Origin: Bacteroidota bacterium
Lineage (GTDB): Bacteria > Bacteroidota > Bacteroidia > Flavobacteriales_F > PHOS-HE28
NCBI GenBank assembly: GCA_014584605.1
Contig: JACTMO010000088.1
Coordinates: forward strand, 1 to 45,565
Length of the DNA stretch: 45,565 nt
Direction of reading: 5' to 3'
In this document: in pieces, positions 26,894 to 35,585 of the stretch
Layout of the letters: the number at the start of each line of letters is the position of its first letter
How positions within the stretch are numbered: the first letter of the stretch is position 1
Position numbers and translations under genes: made by a program
The notes under the pieces: model-generated
What the model saw: only the letters and a program-made list of their open reading frames with translations
What the model was told of the DNA's origin: nothing
The model's database searches: none

Positions 26894-28057
26894 TCACATC
26901 CGGGCCAGTGCGTTCTCCAGGTCGGCGATCAGCACGGCGGGATCCTCCAGGCCGATGTACAGGCGCACCATGGTGAAGGGCAGGTCGGTGTAGTACCCGC
27001 CGGGACCTTTCAGCGCGCACACCGGCCATTGGAGACTCTCGTACCCCCCCCAGCTCACGGCGATGAGGAAACGTTGCAGGCCGTCGCAGAAGCGTTCCAC
27101 GGCAGCCTCGTCCGGGGCGTCCAGCTCGATGCTCATCAGGCCGGCCACGCGCTTCATCTGTCGCAGGGCCAGTTCGTGCTGGGGGTGGCTCGCGAGGCCC
27201 GGCCAATGCACGCGGCGCACCTTGGGATGGGCCTCCAGGAAGGTGGCGACCCGGACCGCGGAATCGGCGCTGCGGGTCATCCGCAGTTCCAGCGTCCGCA
27301 GGCCGCGCATCAGCAGCCAGGCATCGTGCGGGCTCGGCGCCGCGCCCAGGGTCATGAACTCCCGCGCCATCACCTGCCGGATGTGCGCCGCGCTGCCCGC
27401 GAGCACGCCGCACACCACGTCGCTGTGGCCGTTCAGGTACTTGGTCCCGCTGTGCGCCACCAGGTCGATGCCCAGGTCGATCGGGTTCTGGAACAGCGGA
27501 CCGCTGTAGCTGTTGTCGCAGAGGGTGAGGATGCCCTTCGCCCGGGCGATGGCCGCCACGGCCGCCAGGTCCTGCAGCTCGAAGGTGAGCGAGTTGGGGC
27601 TCTCGGTGATGAACATCCGGGTGTTGGGCCGGCTGGCATGCCGGTAGTTCTCCGCGTCGGTGCCGTCCACGAAGGTGGTCTCCACGCCGAAACGCACCAG
27701 CAGCTCGCCCAGCAGTTTGCGCGTCCAGCTGTACGGTTGGTGCACGCACACCACGTGGTCTCCCGCCCCGGTGAAGGCGATCACGGCCGCCGCGATCGCC
27801 GCACTGCCGCTGCTGAACAACAGGGCGTCCTCGGCATGCTCCAAGGCGGCCAGCTTCCTGCGCACCACGGCCACCGTGGGGTTGTGGCCGCGCGTGTACA
27901 ACGGCCGGTCGAACTCCTGCTGCACCACGGCACGCATGGCGGCCACCGTGGGGTAGGCGAAATTGCCGCTCTGCACCACGGGCGGCACCACGGCATTGAA
28001 CCCGGCGGCACGGTCCTCGCCCAGGTGGTTCAGGGCCCAGCTCAGGTCGTCCTTCAT
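26894..28057 (-). CDS. Cys/Met-metabolism PLP-dependent enzyme
   Basis: The enzyme belongs to the gamma-family of PLP enzymes (cystathionine gamma-synthase / beta-lyase / O-acylhomoserine sulfhydrylase). It has 387 residues from the ATG at 28057. PLP ligands are visible: YTRGHNPTVAVVRRKLAALE with the SSGSAAIAAAV phosphate loop, the Asp in TLCDNSYSGPLFQNP, and the Schiff-base Lys in AHSGTKYLNGHSDVV. The C-terminal SLQWPVCALKG and RLYIGLEDPAVLIADLENAL fit the family. Which of the transsulfuration reactions it catalyses cannot be told from sequence alone. Its ATG overlaps the stop of the upstream glycosyltransferase (ATGA, 28054-28057), implying translational coupling with a functionally unrelated gene. 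Confidence 0.9.
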   Translation of the reverse strand: MKDDLSWALNHLGEDRAAGFNAVVPPVVQSGNFAYPTVAAMRAVVQQEFDRPLYTRGHNPTVAVVRRKLAALEHAEDALLFSSGSAAIAAAVIAFTGAGDHVVCVHQPYSWTRKLLGELLVRFGVETTFVDGTDAENYRHASRPNTRMFITESPNSLTFELQDLAAVAAIARAKGILTLCDNSYSGPLFQNPIDLGIDLVAHSGTKYLNGHSDVVCGVLAGSAAHIRQVMAREFMTLGAAPSPHDAWLLMRGLRTLELRMTRSADSAVRVATFLEAHPKVRRVHWPGLASHPQHELALRQMKRVAGLMSIELDAPDEAAVERFCDGLQRFLIAVSWGGYESLQWPVCALKGPGGYYTDLPFTMVRLYIGLEDPAVLIADLENALARM

Positions 28058-29691
28058 GGGGCAAAGGAACGACCGTCCGGCCCCGTGGGATCGCGCCTCC
28101 AGAACACGAACCCGTTGCGCCGCCCCACCTCGGTGAAGGTGCCCAGGGCCTTGACGGCGTCCACGGCGGTCACCTTGCAGCACAGGTACACCGGCCGGTC
28201 GATGGGCCCGTGGAAGAGGACCTCCTCCGGCGGGGTGGGGCCGGTGGTGCGACCGTAGAACCACGGCGCGTAGCTCTTGTAGTCCTTGGTGGCCAGGTGG
28301 CAGCGTTCCCCCTGCCGTTCGGTGAAGAAGGTGATGGCCGCACGCTGGCTGTACGCCTCGATGTTGTTGATGAAGGCGTACAGGGTGGCGGTGACGAACA
28401 GGGCGCCGCCCGCGAAGGTCACCAGCACACCGGACCGGTACCGCCGCGCGCCGTGCAGGAAGTGGGCCGCCACCAGCGCGGCGAGGAGCAGCCCGCCTGC
28501 GAGGGCCTCCCATCCCGTCCAATGCACCTGCGCTTCCAGGTTGCCCAGGGCGAAGGGGTCGGCCGCGAGCAGCGGGCGCAGCAGGTCCGGTCTTCGGCCC
28601 AGGAAAGGCACGGCGATGACCACCGCGGCGATGAGGCTGCCCAGCATCCCCAGCAGATACCGCGACCGGCCGAACGCAACGCGGTGCGTCCAGATGTGCT
28701 CCAGCCGCAGCGCGGCGAGGTAGGTGAGCGGGAAGTAGCACAGGCTGCTGTAGTGCACGATCTTGGTCCTCACCACGCTGAAGAGCACGAGCACCACCAG
28801 CAGCAGCACGACCATCCAGCGGCGCTGGTCGCGCTGCGGGCCGTCCTGCACCGAGGGCCGGATCAGCTCGTCCAGGGCGAACACCGAGGCCGGGAAGCAG
28901 CCCACGAGCAGCACCACGACGTGGTAGCCGATGAAGCCGCCGTGCCCGGCATCCTCGGTGGTGAGCATGGCCACCTGACGCCAGAAGAAGGCTTGCACGA
29001 AGTCGGGCCCGTTGCGCAGCAGGTCCACCGCCACCCAGACCCCCACGGTGACCGACACGACCAGCGCCATCCAGAGCAGCGGCACCACGGGCAGCCGGAG
29101 CCGCAGGCGCGTCAGCACGAGCATCACGGCGACGGTGAGCCCGGGGATGAGCAGGCCGACCGGGCCCTTGGTGAGCACCGCCAGGCCCAGGAACAGGCCG
29201 CCCCACAAGGCCTCCCGCCGTCCTTCGCCCCGCAACACCCGGATGACACGGTCGAGGCCCAGGAAGATGAAGAGGTTGAACCAGGGGTCGATGATGCCGC
29301 TGCGGAAGTACAGGTGTGGAAGGATCGAGCCCACGTAGGCCAGGGTCCACAGCCGTCCGAAGAGCGGACCGCGCCACCGGCAGCCCATCCGGTGGACCAC
29401 GAGCAGGGTGAGCAGCCCGCACACCGCGTTGGGCAGGCGTGTGGCGAACTCGCCCACACCCCACAGCACCATGCACGCGGCCTGCAACCAGATGAACAGC
29501 GGCGGCTTCTCGTGAAAGGGCTTGAAGTCGATCTGCGGCCGGAGCACATCGCCGGTCACCACCATCTCGCGCGCCATCTCGGCGAAGTTGATCTCGTCCC
29601 AGTCGAAGAGGTGCACGGCCCCCAGGCCGGGGACGAAGAGCACCAACGCCACCAGGGCGATCACGAGGCGGTCGCGCAGGAGGCGGTTCAT
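28054..29691 (-). CDS. ArnT/PMT-type membrane glycosyltransferase (GT83-like)
   Basis: The protein is an integral-membrane glycosyltransferase that uses a polyprenyl-phosphate sugar donor. It has 545 residues with about a dozen hydrophobic helices. The first periplasmic loop carries the GT-C signature acidic motif (HLFDWDEINFAEMAREMV) and the KPPLFIWLQA segment, both typical of ArnT and PMT-2 proteins. The C-terminal soluble part (from about residue 440) contains YAFINNIEAYSQRAA. It overlaps by ATGA with the GT2 gene upstream, which may make its lipid-linked donor. The acceptor is probably lipid A, glycan or protein at the outer face of the inner membrane. Confidence 0.9.
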   Translation of the reverse strand: MNRLLRDRLVIALVALVLFVPGLGAVHLFDWDEINFAEMAREMVVTGDVLRPQIDFKPFHEKPPLFIWLQAACMVLWGVGEFATRLPNAVCGLLTLLVVHRMGCRWRGPLFGRLWTLAYVGSILPHLYFRSGIIDPWFNLFIFLGLDRVIRVLRGEGRREALWGGLFLGLAVLTKGPVGLLIPGLTVAVMLVLTRLRLRLPVVPLLWMALVVSVTVGVWVAVDLLRNGPDFVQAFFWRQVAMLTTEDAGHGGFIGYHVVVLLVGCFPASVFALDELIRPSVQDGPQRDQRRWMVVLLLVVLVLFSVVRTKIVHYSSLCYFPLTYLAALRLEHIWTHRVAFGRSRYLLGMLGSLIAAVVIAVPFLGRRPDLLRPLLAADPFALGNLEAQVHWTGWEALAGGLLLAALVAAHFLHGARRYRSGVLVTFAGGALFVTATLYAFINNIEAYSQRAAITFFTERQGERCHLATKDYKSYAPWFYGRTTGPTPPEEVLFHGPIDRPVYLCCKVTAVDAVKALGTFTEVGRRNGFVFWRRDPTGPDGRSFAP

Positions 29692-30446
29692 GGCCTGCGG
29701 ACCTGCACCCCCAACAAGCCCCAGCGCAGGAGCCCGGTGCGTGCCAGGAAGTAGCGCCAGCTGGTATGCACCACGCCCAGGCCGTAGGTCATGCTTCGGC
29801 TGAAGTTGATGCTGCTGGCCTCATCGAAGTACTTCGTCGGGCAGGTGATCTCGGCGATGGTGAACCCCTGCCAGAAGATCTGTGCGATCATCTGGTTGTC
29901 GAACACGAAGTCGTCCGAGCAGGCGTGGTACGGGCAGGCTTCGAGCACCGTGCGATGGAAGGCCCGGTAGCCCGTGTGGTATTCGCTGAGCTTCTCGCCC
30001 ATCAGCAGGTTCTGCCCCATGGTCAGCAGCCGGTTGGCCACGTACTTGTACAGGGGCATGCCGCCCCTGAGCGCACCGCCGCCCAGGATGCGCGAGCCGA
30101 AGACCACCGGATATACCCCGTTGCCGATGAGCGCGATCATGCTGGTGAGCAGCTTGGGGGTGTACTGGTAGTCGGGATGGAGCATCACCACGATGTCGCA
30201 GCCCAGTTCCCGGGCCTTGTCGTAGCAGCTCTTCTGGTTGCCGCCGTAGCCCTTGTTCACGTCGTGCACCGTGATGTGCCGGATCCCCAGCTGCCGGGCC
30301 ACCTCCACGGTGTTGTCCGGGCTCTTGTCGTCCACCAGCACCACCTCGTCCACCAGGTCGAAGGGGATCTCCTTGTAGGTCTGTTCGAGGGTGAGCGCCG
30401 CGCGGTAGGCGGGAAGCACCACGATCACTTTCTGGCCGAGATACAT
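29688..30446 (-). CDS. Family 2 glycosyltransferase, polyprenyl-phosphate type
   Basis: This is a GT-A fold transferase resembling dolichol-phosphate mannosyltransferase. It has 252 residues. The nucleotide-sugar site shows VVLPAYRAALTLEQTY, the DD motif VVLVDDKSPDNT and the VMLHPDYQY metal-binding segment. Near the C-terminus FWQGFTIAEITCPTKYF precedes a short hydrophobic or amphipathic end. There are no clear C-terminal membrane helices as in the larger two-domain enzymes. The stop overlaps the start of the ArnT-like gene, so donor synthesis and transfer appear coupled. Confidence 0.92.
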   Translation of the reverse strand: MYLGQKVIVVLPAYRAALTLEQTYKEIPFDLVDEVVLVDDKSPDNTVEVARQLGIRHITVHDVNKGYGGNQKSCYDKARELGCDIVVMLHPDYQYTPKLLTSMIALIGNGVYPVVFGSRILGGGALRGGMPLYKYVANRLLTMGQNLLMGEKLSEYHTGYRAFHRTVLEACPYHACSDDFVFDNQMIAQIFWQGFTIAEITCPTKYFDEASSINFSRSMTYGLGVVHTSWRYFLARTGLLRWGLLGVQVRRP

Positions 30447-30507
30447 GTGGTTCCGTGGCCGTTCGCTTGGGCCGCAAGGGCAAAGATGCTCAACCGGCCC
30501 CGACCGC

Positions 30508-31413
30508 TCAGGTCCGGTCCGAAGCGCTCACCAAGTACACCCCGCCCAGCACCACGGCGATCATCAGCACCTGCATGCCGCCGAGCCGCTCGCCGTCCAG
30601 CAGGCCCCAGCCGATGGCCACCACCGGCATGAGGTAGGTGACGGCCGAGGCCCGCACGGCGCTGGTGCGCTTCAGCAGGGCGTTCCAGAGCACCAGCGAG
30701 AACGCCGAGCTGAGCATGGCCAGCAGGGCCACATGGCCCAAGGCCTTCCAGGCACCAGGCACCTGCTGCAGCGTGCCCGGCAGGTCGTAGACCACGCAGC
30801 CGCCGAGGCCGATGGGCCCCACGAACGTGAGGGCCAGGGCGGCGGCGGCCGTGGAGGGCAGGCTGTGCAGGTGGTGCTTCACCACGTTGCCGCTGGCCCC
30901 GTAGCAGATGGTGCCCATCACCGGCAGCAGGGCATAGAGCGACCAGCCTGTCGGCCCAGCACCCGGATCAAAGACCACCAGGCCCAGCGCACCCACCAGC
31001 CCCAGAAGCACACCACCGAGCTGGGCCGGACGTGCCCGCACTTGGAACAGCAGGAGCCCGATCAACAGGGTGAAGAGCGGGGTGAGGCTGTTGAGCATCC
31101 CGCTCAAGGCGCTGTCGATGCGCGTCTGTGCGGTGGCGAACAGCAGGGCGGGGATCCCATTGCCCAACAGCCCAGCCAGCAGCAGGGGGCGCCAGTGCGG
31201 CCGCATCAAGGACCAGTGGCGCAGGACGGCAGGGACCAGCACGGCCCAGGCGATGGCCAGCCGCGCGGAGGCCACCTGGCCGGGGCTCAACATCGGCACA
31301 CCCTCGTGCCACAGCCCGCGCTTCATCAGGATGAAGGAAGACCCCCAGATCAGGGCCAGGGTGCCCAGCAGGACCCATGACAACCGGTCGGGTCCTGGAG
31401 CAGGGGGGCGCAT
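30508..31413 (-). CDS. EamA/DMT-family transporter
   Basis: The protein is a 10-helix drug/metabolite transporter-superfamily permease of 301 residues. Helix 1 includes the usual WVLLGTLALIWGSSFILMKR; internal duplication of the EamA domain is visible (helices 1-5 and 6-10), the second copy beginning near ALLPVMGTICYGASGN. The substrate cannot be predicted; relatives export amino acids or metabolites. The gene is separated by 61 nt from the GT2 gene, so it could share its transcript. It is divergent from the metal-binding lipoprotein gene with a 93-nt intergenic region holding likely -7 elements in both directions (TACCTTCG minus strand, 31420-31427). Confidence 0.9.
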   Translation of the reverse strand: MRPPAPGPDRLSWVLLGTLALIWGSSFILMKRGLWHEGVPMLSPGQVASARLAIAWAVLVPAVLRHWSLMRPHWRPLLLAGLLGNGIPALLFATAQTRIDSALSGMLNSLTPLFTLLIGLLLFQVRARPAQLGGVLLGLVGALGLVVFDPGAGPTGWSLYALLPVMGTICYGASGNVVKHHLHSLPSTAAAALALTFVGPIGLGGCVVYDLPGTLQQVPGAWKALGHVALLAMLSSAFSLVLWNALLKRTSAVRASAVTYLMPVVAIGWGLLDGERLGGMQVLMIAVVLGGVYLVSASDRT

Positions 31414-31447
31414 GCGGCGCGAAGGTATCGGGATGGCCCGCGCACAC

Positions 31448-31455
31448 TACTTTTG
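31448..31455 (+). promoter_or_regulatory. -7 element for the HMA lipoprotein/ctaA direction
   Basis: TACTTTTG is an exact match to TAnnTTTG, in the intergenic region between divergent genes and 51 nt before the chosen start of the HMA gene. No -33 TTG is apparent. Confidence 0.45.
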
Positions 31456-31506
31456 TAACAATTCCGTTCGTTAAGGCGTCCCATGTACACCGATACCCCC
31501 CGACCC

Positions 31507-32019
31507 ATGCGCCGCTGGACCTTCGCCACCACGCTCCTGCTCCTTTGCGCCTGCTCCTCCGGCCCGGCCGACGTGCCCGGCGCCGCTGCCGACGTGGCCC
31601 GTGTGGTGAACGAGGAGGTGATCGCCCAGGGCGATCCGGTGACCTTCGCGGACCTGAGCATCTCGGGCATGAGCTGTGAGATGATGTGCGGTGGCGCCAT
31701 CAAGAAGGCCCTGGCCAAGGTGCCCGGCGTGTCGGGCACGGAGATCAAGTTCATCGAGGGTGATGCGAACGACCACGCCATCGTGACCTTCGACCCCGGC
31801 AAGGTGAGCGATGCGCAGCTGGTGGATGCGGTGCAGAGCCTCCATGATGGCCAGTACAAGGTGGTGGCCGTGGCCATCACCAGGCAGGTGAAAGCCTCGA
31901 ACGCCGCCACCGAGGGCGACGAAGCGGCCGAGCCGGTGCCCGCCAAGGTCAATGCCCGGCTCCCGGCCGTGCTCCTGCCAAGCTTGATCGAGCTCCTTTC
32001 CCAGGTGCTGCGCGCCTGA
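31507..32019 (+). CDS. Heavy-metal-associated (HMA) domain lipoprotein
   Basis: From the ATG at 31507 the protein has 170 residues with a lipoprotein signal (MRRWTFATTLLLLCAC, lipobox LLCAC). An alternative ATG at 31483 adds eight residues before it. The HMA domain spans about residues 45-125. Its metal loop reads GMSCEMMCGGAIKKAL, so the two cysteines are spaced CxxxC rather than the usual CxxC; Bacteroidota have a recognised CEMxC subgroup. The remaining 45 residues are Ala/Glu-rich and end hydrophobically. Exported location and the ctaA gene 93 nt downstream suggest copper handling linked to cytochrome oxidase assembly, an inference. Confidence 0.85.
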   Translation: MRRWTFATTLLLLCACSSGPADVPGAAADVARVVNEEVIAQGDPVTFADLSISGMSCEMMCGGAIKKALAKVPGVSGTEIKFIEGDANDHAIVTFDPGKVSDAQLVDAVQSLHDGQYKVVAVAITRQVKASNAATEGDEAAEPVPAKVNARLPAVLLPSLIELLSQVLRA

Positions 32020-32098
32020 CCTTTCCTCCACATGGGTTCATCAGGAGGGGCCCCGCGGCCCCTCCGTCCTTTCCGGGCCGCGCTGCTGGCTGCGATGG

Positions 32099-32106
32099 TA
32101 GCTTTG
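32099..32106 (+). promoter_or_regulatory. -7 element immediately before ctaA
   Basis: TAGCTTTG matches TAnnTTTG and ends 6 nt before the ATG at 32113, closer than any normal ribosome-binding site would allow. It supports the 32113 start and a leaderless or near-leaderless transcript. Confidence 0.45.
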
Positions 32107-32112
32107 CCCGCC

Positions 32113-33195
32113 ATGAACGCGCACGCCCGGCATCGCCCCGTGGTCCTGTGGCTGCTGACGGGCTGCTTGCTCATCGCCTGCATGGTGGCCATCGGCGGCA
32201 TCACGCGCCTCACCGGCAGCGGCCTCAGCATCACCGAGTGGAAGCCCATCATGGGCGCGCTCCCTCCGATGAACGGAGCCGAATGGCAGGAGGCCTTCGA
32301 CATGTACAAGCGGATCCCCGAGTACACGCTGAAGAACCGGCACATGGACCTGGAAGGGTTCAAGGCCATTTTCTTCTGGGAATACCTGCACCGCAACTGG
32401 GGCCGTCTGATGGGTCTGGTGTTCATCCTGCCCTTCCTGTACTTCCTGCGGAAAGGGTGGCTGCGGGGCTGGCTGATGCACCGCACCCTGGCCGTCCTGG
32501 TGGGCGGTGGGCTGGTGGGTGCCCTGGGCTGGTTCATGGTGATGAGCGGCCTGTCCGAGGACCCGGACGTGAGCCACTTCCGGCTGGCCGTCCACTTGTG
32601 CGCCGCCTTCGCCGTGTTCCTCCTGGTGCTGTGGACCGTGCTGGACCTGCGCGAGGGGAGGCGGGCCTGGCGCGGCGACGGCTCGGCGGCCGCGCGTTGG
32701 TCGCGCCTGTTGCTGCCCTTGTTGCTGCTGCAGGTGGTTTACGGGGCCTTCACCGCGGGGCTCGATGCCGGGCGCATCTACACCACATGGCCGCTGATGA
32801 ATGGCGCCTTCATGCCGGAGAATGTGCATGCCTTCGGCGACCTGGTGAAGGACCTCACCGACCACCGCGACGGCGTGCAGTTCGTGCACCGCAACCTGGC
32901 CTGGCTGGTGGCGGCCGCATGCATCGCCCTGGCCGTGCGTTTCCGCACCGATCCACGGGTGGCCCGGACGGGACCCTGGCTGGTGGCGGCCGTGCTCCTG
33001 CAGTTCGTGCTCGGGGTGGCCACCCTGCTCACCACCGTGCAGATCGCCCTGGGGGTGCTGCACCAGCTGGGTGCCCTGTTACTGTTGAGCGTGCTGCTGC
33101 ACCTGCTCCACGCCACCGGCAGGGCCGTTCCAATGGAGGCTGCCGATGAAGTGGCGCATGTCGGCCCGGATCCGGTCGGTCACCGGCGCCAGTGA
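32113..33195 (+). CDS. ctaA: Heme A synthase (COX15/CtaA)
   Basis: The enzyme oxidises the C8 methyl of heme O to heme A for aa3-type oxidases, in the inner membrane. From the ATG at 32113 it has 360 residues and eight predicted helices. Heme-ligand histidines are visible in EYLHRNWGR, FRLAVHLCAAF, FVHRNLAW and GVLHQLGA. The GGITRLTGSGLSITEWKP loop is diagnostic of the COX15 type. The open frame to 32032 has poor N-terminal character. The family end falls at about LLHLLHATGR; the last ~25 residues are an extension that runs through the 3' end of gldD on the other strand. Confidence 0.95.
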   Translation: MNAHARHRPVVLWLLTGCLLIACMVAIGGITRLTGSGLSITEWKPIMGALPPMNGAEWQEAFDMYKRIPEYTLKNRHMDLEGFKAIFFWEYLHRNWGRLMGLVFILPFLYFLRKGWLRGWLMHRTLAVLVGGGLVGALGWFMVMSGLSEDPDVSHFRLAVHLCAAFAVFLLVLWTVLDLREGRRAWRGDGSAAARWSRLLLPLLLLQVVYGAFTAGLDAGRIYTTWPLMNGAFMPENVHAFGDLVKDLTDHRDGVQFVHRNLAWLVAAACIALAVRFRTDPRVARTGPWLVAAVLLQFVLGVATLLTTVQIALGVLHQLGALLLLSVLLHLLHATGRAVPMEAADEVAHVGPDPVGHRRQ

Positions 33196-33702
33196 GTCGG
33201 CATTGGGCCGGGCCAGGAAGTACAACGAACCGTAGAGGAAGTGCCTGCTGCTGTCGGTGAGGTAGAACACCATCGGGCTGGCCACATCGCCCTCCACGTC
33301 GAAGAGGGTGCCATGCACCCGGGCGCTGTCCCGGTGCACGACCTCGGTGCGGATGCGTGCCGCTTTCAGCTCGTGCTTGCGCTTCAGGATGTGGGCGTCC
33401 TCGATCAGCTGGCCCAGGTCGCCGTTCACCGTGCGGTAGGTGAGATGCACGCGGGCTTTGTAGGGACCGTAGTCCAGGTCGCTCCAGCAGCGCTGACCCT
33501 CGGCCTGGCGGGGCCGCACCCGCACGGCCGCCGGCACCTCGGCGGTGTAGCAGCCCGCATCGTGCGCCACATAGGCCACGGGCGGCAGATCGATGCGGAA
33601 ATAACCGTGGGGAAGCGGGCGCGGGTCCGGGGTGCAGCCGGTCCCCAGCCCTAGGGCGGCCGCAACGATGGCCCCCTCACGCCACCCCTTCGTCGCCCAC
33701 AC
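33079..33702 (-). CDS. gldD: Gliding motility lipoprotein GldD
   Basis: GldD is a lipoprotein required for gliding and T9SS function in flavobacteria. The GTG at 33702 gives 207 residues with a signal of the form MWATKGWREGAIVAAALGLGTGC; GTGs at 33714 and 33723 are alternatives. Recognisable motifs are HGYFRIDLPPVAY, CWSDLDYGPYKARVHLTYR, GDVASPMVFYLTDSSRHFLYGSLYF and RPNADSLAPVTDRI. The family normally stops near ...GSLHW; here about 18 extra residues (NGPAGGVEQVQQHAQQ) continue antisense to ctaA, with a 117-bp overlap. It overlaps gldE by 26 nt. Confidence 0.92.
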   Translation of the reverse strand: MWATKGWREGAIVAAALGLGTGCTPDPRPLPHGYFRIDLPPVAYVAHDAGCYTAEVPAAVRVRPRQAEGQRCWSDLDYGPYKARVHLTYRTVNGDLGQLIEDAHILKRKHELKAARIRTEVVHRDSARVHGTLFDVEGDVASPMVFYLTDSSRHFLYGSLYFLARPNADSLAPVTDRIRADMRHFIGSLHWNGPAGGVEQVQQHAQQ

Positions 33703-34990
33703 TGATCTTGACACGGCGTACACGTTTGTTGTCCGAGGACTCCACCACGAAGGTGAGGTTCCGCAGCGACACCCGCTCGCCCTTGAGCGGTATTCGCCCG
33801 GTGAGCTCCAGCACGAAGCCGCCCACGGTGCCGCTGTCGCCCCGGTGCTCCTCGAACAGGCGGCCGTCGATGCCCATGATCCGGTACAGGTCGTTCAACG
33901 GCGTGCGCCCCTCGAACACCCAGGTGCGGTCGTCCAGCTTGGTGTAGGTCAGCTCCTCGTCGTCGAACTCGTCGGTGATGTCGCCCACGATCTCCTCGAG
34001 CACGTCCTCCAGGGTCACCAGGCCGCTGGTGCCCCCGTATTCGTCCACCACGATCGCCAGGTGCATCTTCTGCCGCTGGAACTCCTTGAGCATGTCGTCC
34101 AGCTTCTTGGTCTCGGGCACGAAGCACGGCTCGCGCAGGTGGGCCAGCCAGTCCATGTCCGGCTTGTCCAGGTAGGGCAGCACGTCCTTGATGTGAAGCA
34201 CTCCGATCACGTGGTCCAGGGTGCCCTCGTACACCGGCACCCGGGAGAATCCGCTGCCGATGATGGCGGTGACCAGGTCGGGGAAGCTGAGCGCCTTGTC
34301 GAAGGCCACCATGGCCGTGCGCGGGCGCATCACCTCCCGCACCTCCACACGGCCGAACTTCACGATGCCTTTCAGGATCCGCCGTTCCTCGTCGGTGGTG
34401 CTGGCCGCCGGGGCCAGTTCCAGCGCATGGCCCAGGCTGTCCACCGAAAGTCCCTTGCCAGCCTTCCGGCGATAGCGCCGTTCCAGGACCGTGCTGCCGC
34501 GCATCAACAGTTCATTCACGGGGGTCAGCATCCAGCGCAGGGCGGCGAGGGGTGCGGAAAGGGCGGTGGCCACGCCCAGGGCATGGCCGGTGGCGAAGAC
34601 CTTGGGCAGCATCTCGCCGAGCAACAGGATCAGGAGGGCGACGCCCAGGACCTGAAGGCCCAGGACCGGCCAGCTCCCCGTACCGTGGGCGGCGAACAGC
34701 CGGTCGAGGACCACGGCGCTGAGGACCACCACGCCCATGTTGACGAACGTATTGGTGATGAGGATGGTGGCCAGCAGCCGGCGGGGCCTCGACAACAGGT
34801 CGATCACGCGGGCCCCGCTGCGACCGCCCCGCTCACGCAGGTCGCGCAGCTGGGTGGGGTTGAGGCTGAAGAGGGCCACTTCCGCGGCGGACATCGCCGC
34901 CGAGCCGATCAACAGCAGGCCGATCGCCGCCCAGGCCGCGGCCATCAGCGGGTCGGGGTGCGGGGTGAACGGGGCAGGCGGTGGCTCCAT
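33677..34990 (-). CDS. gldE: GldE, CNNM/CorC-type membrane protein
   Basis: GldE resembles the CNNM/HlyC family and partners genetically with GldD in gliding. The protein has 437 residues: a DUF21 membrane domain of three or four helices (to about 190, beginning with AAAWAAIGLLLIGSAAMSAA), two CBS domains (VREVMRPRTAMVAF near 221; TKKLDDMLKEFQRQKMHLAI near 295) and a CorC_HlyC C-terminal domain. The linker DEYGGTSGLVTLEDVLEEI is the family hallmark. The start ATG at 34990 lies 35 nt after the ssb stop. Confidence 0.94.
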   Translation of the reverse strand: MEPPPAPFTPHPDPLMAAAWAAIGLLLIGSAAMSAAEVALFSLNPTQLRDLRERGGRSGARVIDLLSRPRRLLATILITNTFVNMGVVVLSAVVLDRLFAAHGTGSWPVLGLQVLGVALLILLLGEMLPKVFATGHALGVATALSAPLAALRWMLTPVNELLMRGSTVLERRYRRKAGKGLSVDSLGHALELAPAASTTDEERRILKGIVKFGRVEVREVMRPRTAMVAFDKALSFPDLVTAIIGSGFSRVPVYEGTLDHVIGVLHIKDVLPYLDKPDMDWLAHLREPCFVPETKKLDDMLKEFQRQKMHLAIVVDEYGGTSGLVTLEDVLEEIVGDITDEFDDEELTYTKLDDRTWVFEGRTPLNDLYRIMGIDGRLFEEHRGDSGTVGGFVLELTGRIPLKGERVSLRNLTFVVESSDNKRVRRVKISVGDEGVA

Positions 34991-35025
34991 GGACGGCCCG
35001 GGGGCAGGCGGGCTGAGGGGCGCGT

Positions 35026-35469
35026 TCAGAAGGGCAGGTCGTCCACAACGCCGGGCGCGCTCGCCGCAGCACTATCCACCGGCTCGGCGCTGCCGACCAA
35101 CGGCGCTGCGGTCGGCGGTCCCTGGCGGTCGGTCGACGGACGGTCCAGCAGGGTCATTTCATCGGCGTGCACCTCCGTGGTGTAGCGGTTGTTGCCGTCG
35201 CGGTCCTGCCAGGAACGCGTGCGCAGCTTGCCCTCCACGTACACCTTGCTGCCTTTGCGCAGGTACTTCTCGGTGATCTCCCCCAGCCCCCTCCATGCCA
35301 CGATGTTGTGCCACTCGGTCTGCTCGCGCTTCTCGCCGGTCTGGCGGTCCTTGAAGGTCTCGCTGGTGGCGATGCGGAAGTTGGCCACGGTGGCGCCGTT
35401 CTGCAGGTGGCGCACCTCGGGGTCGGCCCCCAGGTTGCCGATCAGGATCACTTTGTTGACTCCGGACAT
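35026..35469 (-). CDS. ssb: Single-stranded DNA-binding protein
   Basis: SSB coats single-stranded DNA in replication and repair. The ATG at 35469 gives 147 residues. The OB fold runs to about residue 110 ([17 protein letters not shown], then [19 protein letters not shown] and [11 protein letters not shown]). A short Pro/Ala linker leads to the protein-interaction tip DDLPF. A longer open frame to 36066 is antisense to mutY and not real. It belongs to the order mutY-ssb-gldE-gldD that is conserved in Bacteroidota. Confidence 0.97.
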   Translation of the reverse strand: MSGVNKVILIGNLGADPEVRHLQNGATVANFRIATSETFKDRQTGEKREQTEWHNIVAWRGLGEITEKYLRKGSKVYVEGKLRTRSWQDRDGNNRYTTEVHADEMTLLDRPSTDRQGPPTAAPLVGSAEPVDSAAASAPGVVDDLPF

Positions 35470-35489
35470 GTTGGTCTTGTACAGGAGTC

Positions 35490-35497
35490 CAAAGGTA
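35490..35497 (-). promoter_or_regulatory. -7 element of the ssb-gldE-gldD promoter
   Basis: TACCTTTG on the minus strand ends 20 nt before the ssb ATG. It would allow ssb-gldE-gldD to be transcribed independently of mutY. Confidence 0.55.
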
Positions 35498-35585
35498 ACC
35501 CCGGGCAGGCCGCCGCAGGTGGATCGTGGATAACTGGTGCCGATGGCCTGGCCCCGGTCACTTGCCGGTGCCGCACGGTCGTGGC

